Part shown: positions 54,920 to 64,000 of the stretch, piece after piece | Position numbering within the stretch: the stretch's first letter is position 1 | How the letters are laid out: each line of letters starts with the position of its first letter | Assembly (NCBI GenBank): GCA_024195585.1 | Contig: SWBL01000002.1 | Span: 124,001-188,000, forward strand | DNA from: Aureobasidium sp. EXF-3400 | Lineage: Eukaryota > Ascomycota > Dothideomycetes > Dothideales > Saccotheciaceae | Length of the DNA: 64,000 nt | Direction of reading: 5' to 3' | Program-made: the position numbers and the translations under genes | Notes under the pieces: generated by a model | What the model was told of the DNA's origin: nothing | Database searches by the model: none | The model's input: only the letters and a program-made list of their open reading frames with translations

Positions 54920-57268
54920 CTTCGAAGGATATTGCCTCTCGATTGAATTGAGTTTGTGCCACGAGCGAGAGCCTCATTTTTATAACCAATGGTTTTGACA
55001 TGGGTACCTTCTCAAACGGCGACCCCGCCTTCCATCTGATGGTCTCGTGGGTATTTTTTCGCAGAGCTGCCCCGCTTCTGAGATGAGATATCCTTGATCT
55101 GTCCCGTGGTATAGCGGTAGTCAGGAGGGGCGAAAGCTTAGACACTATGTTCAGGTCAACTCACAGTGACTGCCGTCCTGCCATGTACGATTTACGACTG
55201 CATGACAGGGCGAGAGCGAGTCGTGCGGGCATCGGGGCCGAAAGAACCCCGCCATTTGTGTAACCCCGCAAACATTCTCTCCACATACAGATCAACAGAG
55301 TGCATATACCTCGGTGGAGATCTGTACAGATGTTGCCAGCCTGACGTATTGGGATCCGCGTCAGAAAGTCAAACGTATTTCCGGCTAAATGCCGTCGGCC
55401 GTCGTCGGCCGTACCTACTATGTGAGCAAGCTGTATGGCCGGCTGCCAGCACAATCCCACATAATGCTTCAAGGCGGGGACGAATAAGAGATGCGAAGGC
55501 TGGTGTTCGATATCATTGCGGAACTCGGCCACTTTGTAGTGTCACATCCTCCAGACATTTCCATAACGACCTCCTCCTCGATATATCCAGCGTTCTCGGA
55601 TTGAGACGACATTTGATCGATTCTGAGCGAATTCGATGCGCTGTTCATTAACGTTGGAGGCTTGTGTCGGTCTCCAGTGTATTATTGATAAACGCAAGAT
55701 TGCTCATGTCACTCTTGTTACTCTCGTAGAGTGCATCTCGCGATTGTCGTGGAGAGTCTGCCAATTTGTGCGCAGTGTTATACAGTCCGAGCTTTGAGAT
55801 GCTTCAGCCTCTAAGACCTTCTGAGTTTTGGGCTTTCTATCGAGGTTCAAAAAACAGAAGAGCCGAATCCCAAGGATTTGAGCGACTCTGCGTAGTGTGC
55901 GCGTGAGAGTCTTCGAAGGTCGGAGATAAAGATCTGTCGCGAATGCTAAGTACGCTTTGCGACAGTCCGTTATAGAAGAAGACGATTCGGCCATTCTATT
56001 CGACAAAGGCCAGGCGAGAGGAGACGTGGAGTCCATGCCTGGTCTCAACATCCGGAACTACATGGAAGCCCTGTAGTGCAATACACACTACTCCGTTCCT
56101 CGACGAGCGATGCATCAGTTGAAGGAGGCATATAGTAGTAGGAACTTCCGAATGTGGGCTCATGATCCAGAGTTCTCGATAGAATCTCACTCGTATACAC
56201 TCGGCGAGCTTCAAGTACGGCCGTCTAAGCATCGGCAGTAATTGTTCGACTTCATAAACTTCCTGGAGGTGATTGATGTTCGCGCCCAACTGATTCCTGC
56301 AGTAGTTCAGGGCGCAGTGGTTCCTATCATATCCAGTATAGTCGCCATGTCCAGGCGTTCATGTATGACACTCCATGTTGAACCTTGTGACGCTCCTTCG
56401 CTGAGGCTCTGAAGTACAAGCGCGTAATCGGGTTCATCCGTAAGTGGATTCTTGGTGATATGGCCAATGGTGTTATGTCAATGACCTCTCATCAAGGTCG
56501 TCAAATCAATCGATGTTGGATTGGCCGAAAGCATTGATGGCATAACGAGAAGATGGCATGGGCTAGATCTGCCACAATCAATCACTATGCTGAGAAGAGT
56601 GTCACCTGTCATTCCGTCTTCATTGACGCGGATGTCATGAAGTCGGATCCGTCATGTCCTTTCTCAAAGGAGTACAAAAATTCTGGCTCCGTGTCAAAAG
56701 AGGAAGGCATGTCGTCGAAGCGAACCTCGGCCGCTGCGAAACACCCGCAAAACCGGCCTTGGCGCGTTTCAAACCTTCTTCTGCAACACTTCTCCAGCCC
56801 TCGCTTCTCAACCGACACGGATTTTGACCACATGTGAACTTGCCCTCATATGTCGTGTGAGAAGGTCACGCTGGTCCCTATAGCATATACAACAATACGG
56901 CCGGATGCACACAACCCCTCGCAATAGTATGCGTTCTTCCACGAGTCACGAAAGAGAGAGGCTCGCCTCGGCTTTGTTTGCTTGACTAAAAGTCGACTCC
57001 TGCATACCGCGACGTCAAATCTGGAAACGTGCCCTTGATGATCAATACGAAACACGACTGTTTACACGATTAGGGCTTTGCGGAGAAGTATGTCTGCGGT
57101 CACGATGCGGAGAAGTACACACTACTGTGAGTTTCTGGACTTGCCCTTTCAATATTGTCTTTGCTTGCTGCGTCAGATATAGTGTATATATAGGCGTCGT
57201 CGCATCGCCATTGTATTCATGAGTTCCAAGCAACACCTTTCCTCTTATTAATCTTCCTTCTCTGAGCC
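54920..57268. other. Large divergent intergenic region, 2.3 kb
   Basis: Separates the starts of the carboxylesterase (minus) and mannanase (plus). On the minus strand 55996-56345 keeps a protein-like frame (EVEQLLPMLRRPYLKLAECIRVRFYRELWIM-like content) with no ATG and ends at a stop; it could be a remnant of an uncharacterised gene. Nothing else could be built. A TATA-like run near 57185 belongs to the mannanase. Confidence 0.4.
57185..57193 (+). promoter_or_regulatory. TATA-like element of the mannanase gene
   Basis: The run tatatatag is 76 bases before the mannanase ATG. Position and sequence fit a fungal TATA box; function is inferred. Confidence 0.45.
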
Positions 57269-58636
57269 ATGAGACATTCTCTCTACCTCTCTCTGGCAGC
57301 CGCTGGAGGTGCCTTTGCACAGTCAACAGTCCCAGCGTATGGACAGTGTGGTGGTCAGGGCTACATTGGTTCTTCTGTCTGCGTCTCTGGTTTCCACTGT
57401 GACAAGGCAAACGACTACTACTCGCAGTGCGTGCCAGGTGCAGGATCCAGCGTTCCCACCACCATCAAGACGTCAACGTCAAAGGCGCCTGTCTTGTCTT
57501 CCTCCACGACTTTGGCGACCAAACCACCCGTCACCACGTCTAAGACAATTTCGACTTCTAAGATCGTGACCACCACCGCAGCAGCCACTGGTCCGATCCC
57601 AACAATCTCGGGTACAAAGTTCGTCATCGACGGCAAGCCTGGATACTATGCAGGCACAAACTCGTACTGGATTGGTTTCCTAGCCAACAATTCCGACATT
57701 GACCTCGTCATGCAACACCTTGCCAGCTCGGGATTGAAGATCCTCCGTGTGTGGGGTTTCAACGACGTAACCACAACTCCTACCGACGGAACTGTATACT
57801 TCCAGTCGTTCGCCAATGGAGAAGCAACTATCAACACTGGTGCCAATGGCCTTCAACGTCTGGATTATGTGGTCAAGAGTGCCGAAGCTCATGGTATCAA
57901 GTTGATCATCAACTTCGTGAACAACTGGACCGACTACGGTGGTATGGCAGCTTACTTTTCCTACGCTGGCATCACATCCAATACGCAATGGTACAACAGC
58001 ACAAAGGCTCAAACTCAATACCAGAAGTACATCAAAGCAGTTGTATCACGCTACATCAACAGCCCGGCGATTTTTGCCTGGGAGCTTGCCAATGAGCCTC
58101 GCTGCACAGGCTGTGACCTTTCCACCCTCAAGACCTGGGTCATCAACACTTCGAAGTATATCAAGAGCATAGATGCCAAACACATGGTCACCACAGGTGA
58201 AGAAGGCTTCGGACCCATCGCTGGTGACGACGGCAGCTATCCCTACCAACTTTCAGCTGGTGGAAGCAACTTTACTGCAAATTGTGAAGTTCCCACTATC
58301 GATTTCTGCACTTACCACCTCTATCCCGAGTCTTGGTCTGTTACGCCAACCCTCGAATGGGGTACCCAATGGATTAAGGCGCATGCAAAAGCTTGTTCTG
58401 CGGTTGGAAAGCCATGCTTGCTTGAAGAGTTTGGAGCAAGCAACAACTGTACTATTGAAAGTAGTTGGCAAGCTACAGCATTGGCAGCTGCTGGTACTGG
58501 TGCAGATTTATTCTGGCAGTATGGGGACACGCTGAGCTATGGAAAGACATCTCAGGATGGCAACACTGCATACTACGGTGATGAGCTGTATACTTGCTTG
58601 GTTACCAACCACATCAAGGCAATTGATAGCTTGTAG
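57269..58636 (+). CDS. Secreted endo-beta-1,4-mannanase, CBM1-GH5_7
   Basis: Single exon of 455 residues. After a signal peptide (about 1-18) comes an N-terminal CBM1 cellulose-binding module at about 22-54, [15 protein letters not shown]...DYYSQC, with the aromatic face and paired Cys of the family. A Thr/Ser/Lys-rich linker runs to about residue 105. The GH5 barrel then follows: [32 protein letters not shown], the acid/base motif ELANEPRC (Glu276) and the nucleophile motif LLEEFG (Glu387). The set matches subfamily 7 endo-mannanases, which cut galactomannan and glucomannan outside the cell. The CBM1 anchors the enzyme to cellulose in plant walls. GH5 endoglucanase is the alternative, but [12 protein letters not shown] and ANEPRC favour mannanase. 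Confidence 0.93.
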   Translation: MRHSLYLSLAAAGGAFAQSTVPAYGQCGGQGYIGSSVCVSGFHCDKANDYYSQCVPGAGSSVPTTIKTSTSKAPVLSSSTTLATKPPVTTSKTISTSKIVTTTAAATGPIPTISGTKFVIDGKPGYYAGTNSYWIGFLANNSDIDLVMQHLASSGLKILRVWGFNDVTTTPTDGTVYFQSFANGEATINTGANGLQRLDYVVKSAEAHGIKLIINFVNNWTDYGGMAAYFSYAGITSNTQWYNSTKAQTQYQKYIKAVVSRYINSPAIFAWELANEPRCTGCDLSTLKTWVINTSKYIKSIDAKHMVTTGEEGFGPIAGDDGSYPYQLSAGGSNFTANCEVPTIDFCTYHLYPESWSVTPTLEWGTQWIKAHAKACSAVGKPCLLEEFGASNNCTIESSWQATALAAAGTGADLFWQYGDTLSYGKTSQDGNTAYYGDELYTCLVTNHIKAIDSL

Positions 58637-59109
58637 ATAGTGTTAGTTTCCTCTGTTTTTGCGGAGAGGAAAATCAGGAATTTCGCGAACTCGGGCTTGG
58701 TTTTGTTTCATTAAATTTGTTTGTCTATCATCTAGCAAGTCTCAACAAGCATTTGAAAGAATACAACAAGCTTCATTGCACGATTCAGGAAGCTCGAAAG
58801 TGATTCAAATAAAGGTTGAATCAGGGGGCGGCAGATCCGGATCTGATAAGATTCTATGTGGATACCGTCTGATTGGACTGGGTCGATTGCTACGTCACGA
58901 CCCGATTGAAGCCGCCCATTTTCGCGTTGACCTTGGACTGGTTTGTTTCGAGAGCTCAACACAAGACATTGACTCGTCATCTCTACTCGACAGCCTTTGG
59001 ATAGGCGTGTTCGATTTGTGTTTTCTCTTGTAATTCACTTTTATACTTGTTGTCTATCAGAATATAGCCTCTTTAGGCTCGGACCTTTCTCCTGGTCTCT
59101 CGTCGCATC
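58637..59109. other. Intergenic spacer
   Basis: Lies between the mannanase stop and the NADH dehydrogenase start. No gene or distinct element was recognised; the last 60 bases are CT-rich leader. Confidence 0.5.
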
Positions 59110-61302
59110 ATGCCCACGATGCAGCCGCTTCGTCAATTGGGCGGTCGCGCTGGGATGCAAATGCGCCGCTCCATCACTCAGGCATGCCGTTCGCAACAAT
59201 TCACTCGCTCTCTGGCCAATGGTCCACTGCGTCGTGAAGTGCTGCACCGCATGCCAGCGCCCGCATCCCTCGCAAGACCCTCGATCATCCACCAACTCAA
59301 CCACGTCCGTCGCCAAAGCACAAACACCGACCCTCCGCCGGGATCTCCTGCTGCCACTCCTGTACAAAGATCTCGTGTCCTTCGCTTCCTCTGGCGAGGC
59401 TTCACTATCCTCGGTATTTTCGTCGTCGTTTCTGGTGTCCTGGTCGTCGCTTTCTTCGCCTTCGATGCAACCACATACAAGGAAAATGCCGATACTGTCG
59501 ATATTTCTGTCTCTGAACTCGCTCTGAACCCTAGAAGAGGCGGTCCCAAGAACCTGCCCATCGCTGAACATCTTCTTGATGACGACGAATCGCCTGAGAA
59601 GAAGGCTCAGAAGCACAAGCCCAAGCTGGTTATTCTCGGTACTGGTTGGGGTAGTGTTGCTCTCCTCAAGCAGCTCAACCCTGACGACTATCATGTCACT
59701 GTTGTCTCTCCGTCCAACTACTTCCTGTTCACACCTATGCTTCCCTCTGCCACTGTTGGTACCCTCGAATTGAGATCGCTTGTCGAGCCCGTTCGTAGAA
59801 TCATTTCTCGCGTCAAGGGTCATTTCCTCAAGGCTACTGCTGAAGATGTTGAGTAAGTCGTTCTCGAAACACTGTTTATTCACACGCGCTAATTCATTCA
59901 TAGCTTCTCCAACAAGCTCGTCGAAGTCTCCGCAATCAACCCCGATGGCTCCAAGCAAAACTTCTACCTCCCCTACGATAAGCTCATTGTCGGTGTCGGC
60001 TCCATGACCAACCCCCACGGTGTCAAGGGTCTCGAATACTGCAACTTCCTCAAGGATATCACCGATGCTCGTCTGATCCGCAACCAAATCGTCCGCAACC
60101 TCGAAACCGCTTCTCTTCCCTCTACATCTGATGAGGAAAGACGCCGTCTGCTCTCTTTCGTCGTTTGCGGAGGTGGTCCCACTGGTGTCGAGTTCGCTGC
60201 TGAATTGTTCGATATGCTCAACGAAGATCTTTGCAACTACTACCCTCGCATCCTGAGAAACGAAATCTCCGTCCACGTCATTCAAAGCAGAGGCCACATT
60301 CTCAACACCTACGATGAGACTCTTTCTAAATACGCCGAAGCTCGTTTCGCAAAAGACGCTGTCGATATTCTGACCAACTCGCGTGTCAAGGAGGTTCAAA
60401 AGGACAAGATTCTGTTTACCCAAAAGGACGAGAATGGCAAGACGGTCACCAAGGAGATTCCTATGGGCTTCTGCTTGTGGTCTACTGGTGTTGCTCAAAC
60501 CGAATTCTCGAAGAAGCTGGCCGAAAAGCTTGGTGAAAACCAGACCAATCGTCACGCTCTTGAGACAGATACCCATCTTCGTCTTGTTGGTGCACCTCTT
60601 GGTGACGTCTATGCCATTGGTGATTGCTCAACTGTTCAGAACAACGTCTCGGATCACATTGTATCATTCCTGCGTACCGTCGCTTGGGAGAAGGGCAAGG
60701 ACCCCGAGAAGATGCTTATCGGTTATGGTGACTGGAGAGGTGTTGCCAAGCGTGTTAAGCAACGCTTCCCTCAAGCCGCCGAGCACCTGAAGCGTCTGGA
60801 CAAGCTTTTCGAACAGTACGACAAGGACAAGAGTGGTACCCTGGACTTCAGCGAACTACAAGAGCTTCTCAAGCAGATTGACGGCAAGATGACATCGCTG
60901 CCCGCCACAGCACAGCGTGCCAACCAGCAGGGTATCTATCTCGGTCGCAAGTTGAACAAGCTCGCACAAGCTGCGCCTGGTATGGCTTTGAACGAACTCG
61001 ACTATGGCGATATCGACGATGCCGTCTACAAGACTTTCTCGTACACCAATATGGGTAGCTTGGCTTACGTCGGTAATGCTGCCATCTTCGACTTTGGCGG
61101 CATGAACTTTGCCGGTGGACTAGTAGCAGTGTACCTGTGGCGTGCAGTTTACTTTTCACAGAGTGTCAGTCTCCGTACTAGAATTCTTCTTGCCATGGAT
61201 TGGACAAAGAGAGCACTTTTCGGAAGAGGTAAGCAAATGATGACATTATTGACATGCATGAATGATGAACTAACGAGCGAAACAGATCTCATGAACTTCT
61301 AG
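59110..61302 (+). CDS. nde1: Alternative (type II) NADH:ubiquinone oxidoreductase with EF-hand, mitochondrial
   Basis: Three exons: 59110-59852, 59904-61228 and 61286-61302, giving 694 residues. The last exon is only 17 nt and encodes the final residues DLMNF. The enzyme passes electrons from NADH to ubiquinone without pumping protons. A basic, Arg-rich N-terminus (mitochondrial presequence) is followed by a membrane segment at about 97-119. The FAD-binding motif [13 protein letters not shown] comes next, then the second dinucleotide motif [16 protein letters not shown]. An EF-hand insertion ([19 protein letters not shown]) lies near 550. External, calcium-binding NDE1 of Neurospora has the same order, so this one probably faces the intermembrane space and oxidises cytosolic NADH in a calcium-dependent way. 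The C-terminus ([13 protein letters not shown]...[24 protein letters not shown]) is the membrane-anchoring helix of the family. Confidence 0.95.
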
Positions 61303-61486
61303 AGCAGACATATAGATAGCGTCAATGCTCATTTTAATTGATTACTTGTTTCCAGAATGCATATAGCTTTCCAGACTCCTTCTCACAGTCATTTTCAGAT
61401 CAATCACTTGATTACACTCAACATCCCCAAAACACGCAGGATAACCCGCCTTCAGCTAAGATCATTGTATATATTTGCGGTGCACC

Positions 61487-61840
61487 CTAAGAAGTTTTCT
61501 CTACGGAGCCACCTGAATACGACACGTCAGCAAACCTCTCGTCAGCCCTGTGGGCATCACACATACCGTCCTCATTCCCAGCATCGTAGGGTTCGCCAGC
61601 TTCTCCCTCACCAAGTCTACCTGACACGGGCTCAATGCCTGATTGAGATGTGCCGGTTGCGGCGTTTTGAGGAGCTTCACCGCCTGCAATGTGACTGGGT
61701 TCGCCCTCTAAGTGTAGGAGTCAGGATTGTCTCTTTGAGAGTTCCAGATATGTACATGTTTGCGAACCTTTGTTTTGCTTGGGGATGTCGGACTTGAGGT
61801 AGCCTGCTGCAGCGTCTGCAGCGTTCTTGACGGAATCCAT
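61487..61840 (-). CDS. Small disordered protein (79 residues), three short exons
   Basis: Three exons on the minus strand: 61840-61768, 61707-61567 and 61512-61487. All junctions have GT..AG ends, 54-60-nt introns and matching phase 1. The protein begins MDSVKNAADAAAGYLKSDI, an amphipathic helix. It continues with Gly/Glu/Ala/Ser-rich sequence (EGEPSHIAGGEAPQNAA, GRLGEGEAGEPYDAGNEDG) and ends GGSVEKTS. I do not recognise a named family. Its size, lack of Cys and aromatic residues, and composition resemble fungal stress-induced, LEA-like disordered proteins, but this is inference. It converges with the NADH dehydrogenase gene and is divergent from the SDR gene over 229 bases, so a shared promoter is possible. 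Exons are individually too short to stand out, which is why the gene is easily missed. Confidence 0.6.
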
Positions 61841-62069
61841 ACTGATACTGGTTTGATCGTTCCTTGGTTAATTCGAGCCTGGTTAAAGTGTCTATCTGGC
61901 TATGTTCAGGTTATCTCGGTCTATCGGCAAAGGACGGCGCGAGTGGAGCTTGCCCCACCTTCCCCAATCTCGCCATCGCCGACGACTATTGCGATAGCAG
62001 AACACTCTTTCCTTTCTTCTCGAACCCGATTGCTGTTTATGTTTCACCTCTAGATCTGGACTTTGTCGT

Positions 62070-63170
62070 ATGTTGTTCCGCCATCTCGCTCAACCACTAA
62101 GAACCACCTATTCTCTCGTCTCCTCGACACGCCCAACTCGCATCCCATACCCCGCATCCCACCACCACCTCCTCCGCACAATGTCGACAGCGATGAGCAA
62201 GCGCCTCGAAGGCAAGACCATCCTCATCACCGGCGCCTCGTCTGGCATCGGCAAAAGCACCGCTTTGGAATTCGCCCGCACCGCCCCCAAAAACCTCAAA
62301 ATCATCATCACCGCACGCCGCCTGGAAGCCCTCGAGCAACTGAAATCGGACATTGAGAAAGAAGTGGGCTCCGGCGTCAAAGTCCTGCCCGTCAAACTCG
62401 ACATCGCCAACCCTGCTGAAGTCCGCGAATTTGTTGGCAAGCTCCCCGAGGAGTACAAGGATATCAATGTTTTGGTGAATAATGCAGGCTTGGTTAAGGG
62501 TGTGGCTAAGGCACCGGAGATTGCTGAGGAAGATATGAATACCATGTTTGCTACAAACGTCACTGGACTTATCAACATGACTCAAGCTGTTTTGCCTGTT
62601 TTCCTGGCTCGCAGTGGTGAGTTACCGGGTACTGGAGACATTATCAATGTGGGCAGTATCGCTGGTCGCGAACCCTATCCTGGAGGTAGCATCTACTGTG
62701 CTACTAAAGCTGCTGTTCGCTCTTTCACCGATTCGTTGCGTAAAGAGTTGATTGCTACTCGCATCAGAGTTATGGAGATTGATCCTGGACAAGTCGAGAC
62801 TGAGTTCTCAGTGGTGAGATTCTATGGCGACAAGAGCAAGGCTGATAAGGTGTACGAGGGCTGTGAACCATTGACTCCTGATGATATTGCAGAGGTTGTT
62901 GTGTTCGCGGCAGGTAGGAGGGAGAATGTTGTTGTGGCTGATACTTTGGTTTTCCCTAACCACCAGGTGAGTCCCTATTCTCCTTTCCTTTTTGCTTTTC
63001 GATCGCTGATTTCCGAAATCGAAAGGCCGCTGCTACGGTCATGCACAGAAAGACTTGAGGCAGAAAATGATCCGCGCGTTTCGTTTGTACTCTGACCCGT
63101 CTAACCCAAATCACAGGCTGGTGCTGGAGGAAGCAACTCGTACAAGCGCCCTCCTCAACCCAAAATCTAG
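62070..63170 (+). CDS. Short-chain dehydrogenase/reductase (3-hydroxy acid dehydrogenase-like)
   Basis: Two exons: 62070-62966 and 63117-63170, giving 316 residues. Classical SDR motifs are present: cofactor loop TGASSGIG, then ITARRLEAL, NNAG in VLVNNAGLVKG, and the catalytic Ser in INVGSIAG with YCATK (Tyr and Lys). The closest group by pattern is the NADP-dependent serine/3-hydroxy acid dehydrogenase family (yeast YMR226C, bacterial YdfG). The first 36 residues (MLFRHLAQPLRTTYSLVSSTRP) look like a mitochondrial presequence; starting at the ATG at 62181 (MSTAMSKRLEG) gives a cytosolic form with normal length. The second intron is 150 nt, longer than all others here; removing it yields NHQAGAGGSNSYKRPPQPKI as the end. 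Two start sites could give dual localisation. Confidence 0.9.
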
Positions 63171-63465
63171 ATGTCATAGATACGACCTCCGAAAGAATCA
63201 AGACCGCGTTCAACTTCTGAATACCCTTTGAAACGTAGTGAAGCAATCACAAAAGTCGTTCATTCATGCCGCCTCTTCTTACTTTCACTTCACATCTAAT
63301 CTTTCTTTTCCTTCCGCACAACATCCACCAACTCTGTTTCCATCCCATCAACCACCACCTTACAACGCCACGCCATTACATCCGACCAGAACGACGACAT
63401 AGCTTTCCCCGAGCCCTTTACGTGTGTTAGAAGTCAGATCTAACTTTTCCACGACGTCAAGAAGC

Positions 63466-64000
63466 GCATCATAGCACTTTCAGGCGACGAGAACGATGCA
63501 GCAAAACTGGATGTTGCACTAAACGAGCTCTTTTGCGTTCTCTTCCACCGCTTTAAGGGTTTCTTGTCTGCCTACAGACGCTTTAACGGAGAGTATATCG
63601 GTCTGGTGGCTGGCATGGATCGTTTGCAAAACTTGGAAGACACCTACATTGATTATTATCGCGGCGACACGATAGGGTTTCTTAGACCATCTGCTCTGGT
63701 TGAATGTCAAGTTCGACAGCTTATCTACGACGTCAAAGAACTAGTTGCAAAACTCCCGAATATGGCAAGTATGGATGTTGAGGCTAAGCCGCAATTGATA
63801 GCCGACAAGACTGATGAGGAGCTACGAGCTCAGATCATGAATCTTGAGGATGAGTTGCGTCTGGAGAGATATGCCCATGAACGCACCAAGCAGTCGGTTG
63901 GTGAGTTTAAGCTCTGATTAAATCAGTCGACGACAAGATGCAATTTCTCATCGATCAGTCCAAGAGCAAGTTATCAAATCGCTTCCGAGGGAAAGTCAGA
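63466..64000 (+). CDS. Partial unknown gene running off the right edge
   Basis: A frame opens at a plausible acceptor near 63465 (branch ctaac, then tcaag) and runs as KRIIALSGDENDAAKLDVALNELF, then SAYRRFNGEYIGLVAGMDRLQNLEDTYIDYYRGDT. It continues with EELRAQIMNLEDELRLERYAHERTKQSV, a charged helical, probably coiled-coil region. A 58-nt intron at 63901-63958 is the best way past the in-frame stop at 63916; it continues as VQEQVIKSLPRE. The 5' end is unclear: the ATG at 63266 could supply a phase-matched first exon, but its product is CT-rich leader-like. I do not recognise the family. The 3' part lies outside the window. Confidence 0.45.

Noticed and set aside
59041..60576. Minus-strand open frame of 511 codons antisense to the NADH dehydrogenase gene
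   Set aside because: It is the mirror of a strongly codon-biased coding region, has no recognisable domain and overlaps the well-supported plus-strand gene.
1..64000. tRNA/rRNA genes, transposons, LTRs, CRISPR arrays
   Set aside because: No cloverleaf-like B-box, terminal repeats, transposase/polyprotein frames or regular repeat-spacer arrays were seen; a tRNAscan-SE and RepeatMasker run would be decisive.

Overview
The window is nuclear DNA of a filamentous ascomycete (Pezizomycotina). Genes carry short spliceosomal introns, mostly 46-77 nt, with GT..AG ends and CTAAC-like branch sites. There are two Zn2Cys6 regulators, secreted CAZymes, an ascomycete-type laccase, fungal MFS families and a patatin-NACHT protein of the fungal NLR type. 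A dothideomycete such as an Aureobasidium relative would fit, but that is only a guess from gene style. Exon models were built by hand from frame, phase and splice consensus; nothing was searched against a database.

Layout. 1-1961: no supported gene. 1962-8084: secreted oxidase and glycosidase pair (asco-laccase, GH35 beta-galactosidase). 8967-14198: ten-exon patatin-NACHT protein with a two-helix membrane tail. 14763-15553: small unknown protein. 15622-18536 (minus): GH3 beta-glucosidase. 18968-31550: metabolic block with an ACT-domain protein, a DHDPS/NAL-type aldolase, a Zn2Cys6 regulator, an MFS sugar porter, a D-2-hydroxyacid dehydrogenase divergent from a Dal5-like MFS carrier, and a second hexose-type porter. 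32048-34729 (minus): unknown protein without a clear start, then a malate/sulfite-type (TDT) carrier. 36456-38356: second Dal5-like carrier. 40429-48554: Zn2Cys6 regulator, GH43, then GH67 alpha-glucuronidase. 48888-49769: low-complexity unknown. 51744-54919: Gfo/Idh/MocA oxidoreductase convergent with a secreted type-B carboxylesterase. 57269-58636: CBM1-GH5 mannanase. 59110-63170: EF-hand alternative NADH dehydrogenase, a 79-residue disordered protein hidden in three small exons, and an SDR. A partial gene runs off the right edge.

How it fits together. Laccase, GH35, GH3, GH43, GH67, CBM1-GH5 and the esterase act on lignocellulose: glucuronoarabinoxylan side chains, mannan, cello-oligomers, galactosides and phenolics. 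Four MFS carriers and the TDT carrier could take up the products or exchange acids. The 19.6-28.8 kb block has parts expected for sugar-acid or 2-keto-acid use (aldolase, 2-hydroxyacid dehydrogenase, anion-type carrier, regulator), but no dehydratase is visible, so the pathway is inferred. The most unusual gene is the patatin-NACHT-membrane protein, whose P-loop is encoded by a 25-nt exon. Several long intergenic stretches hold open frames that could not be resolved into genes; they are described as such.
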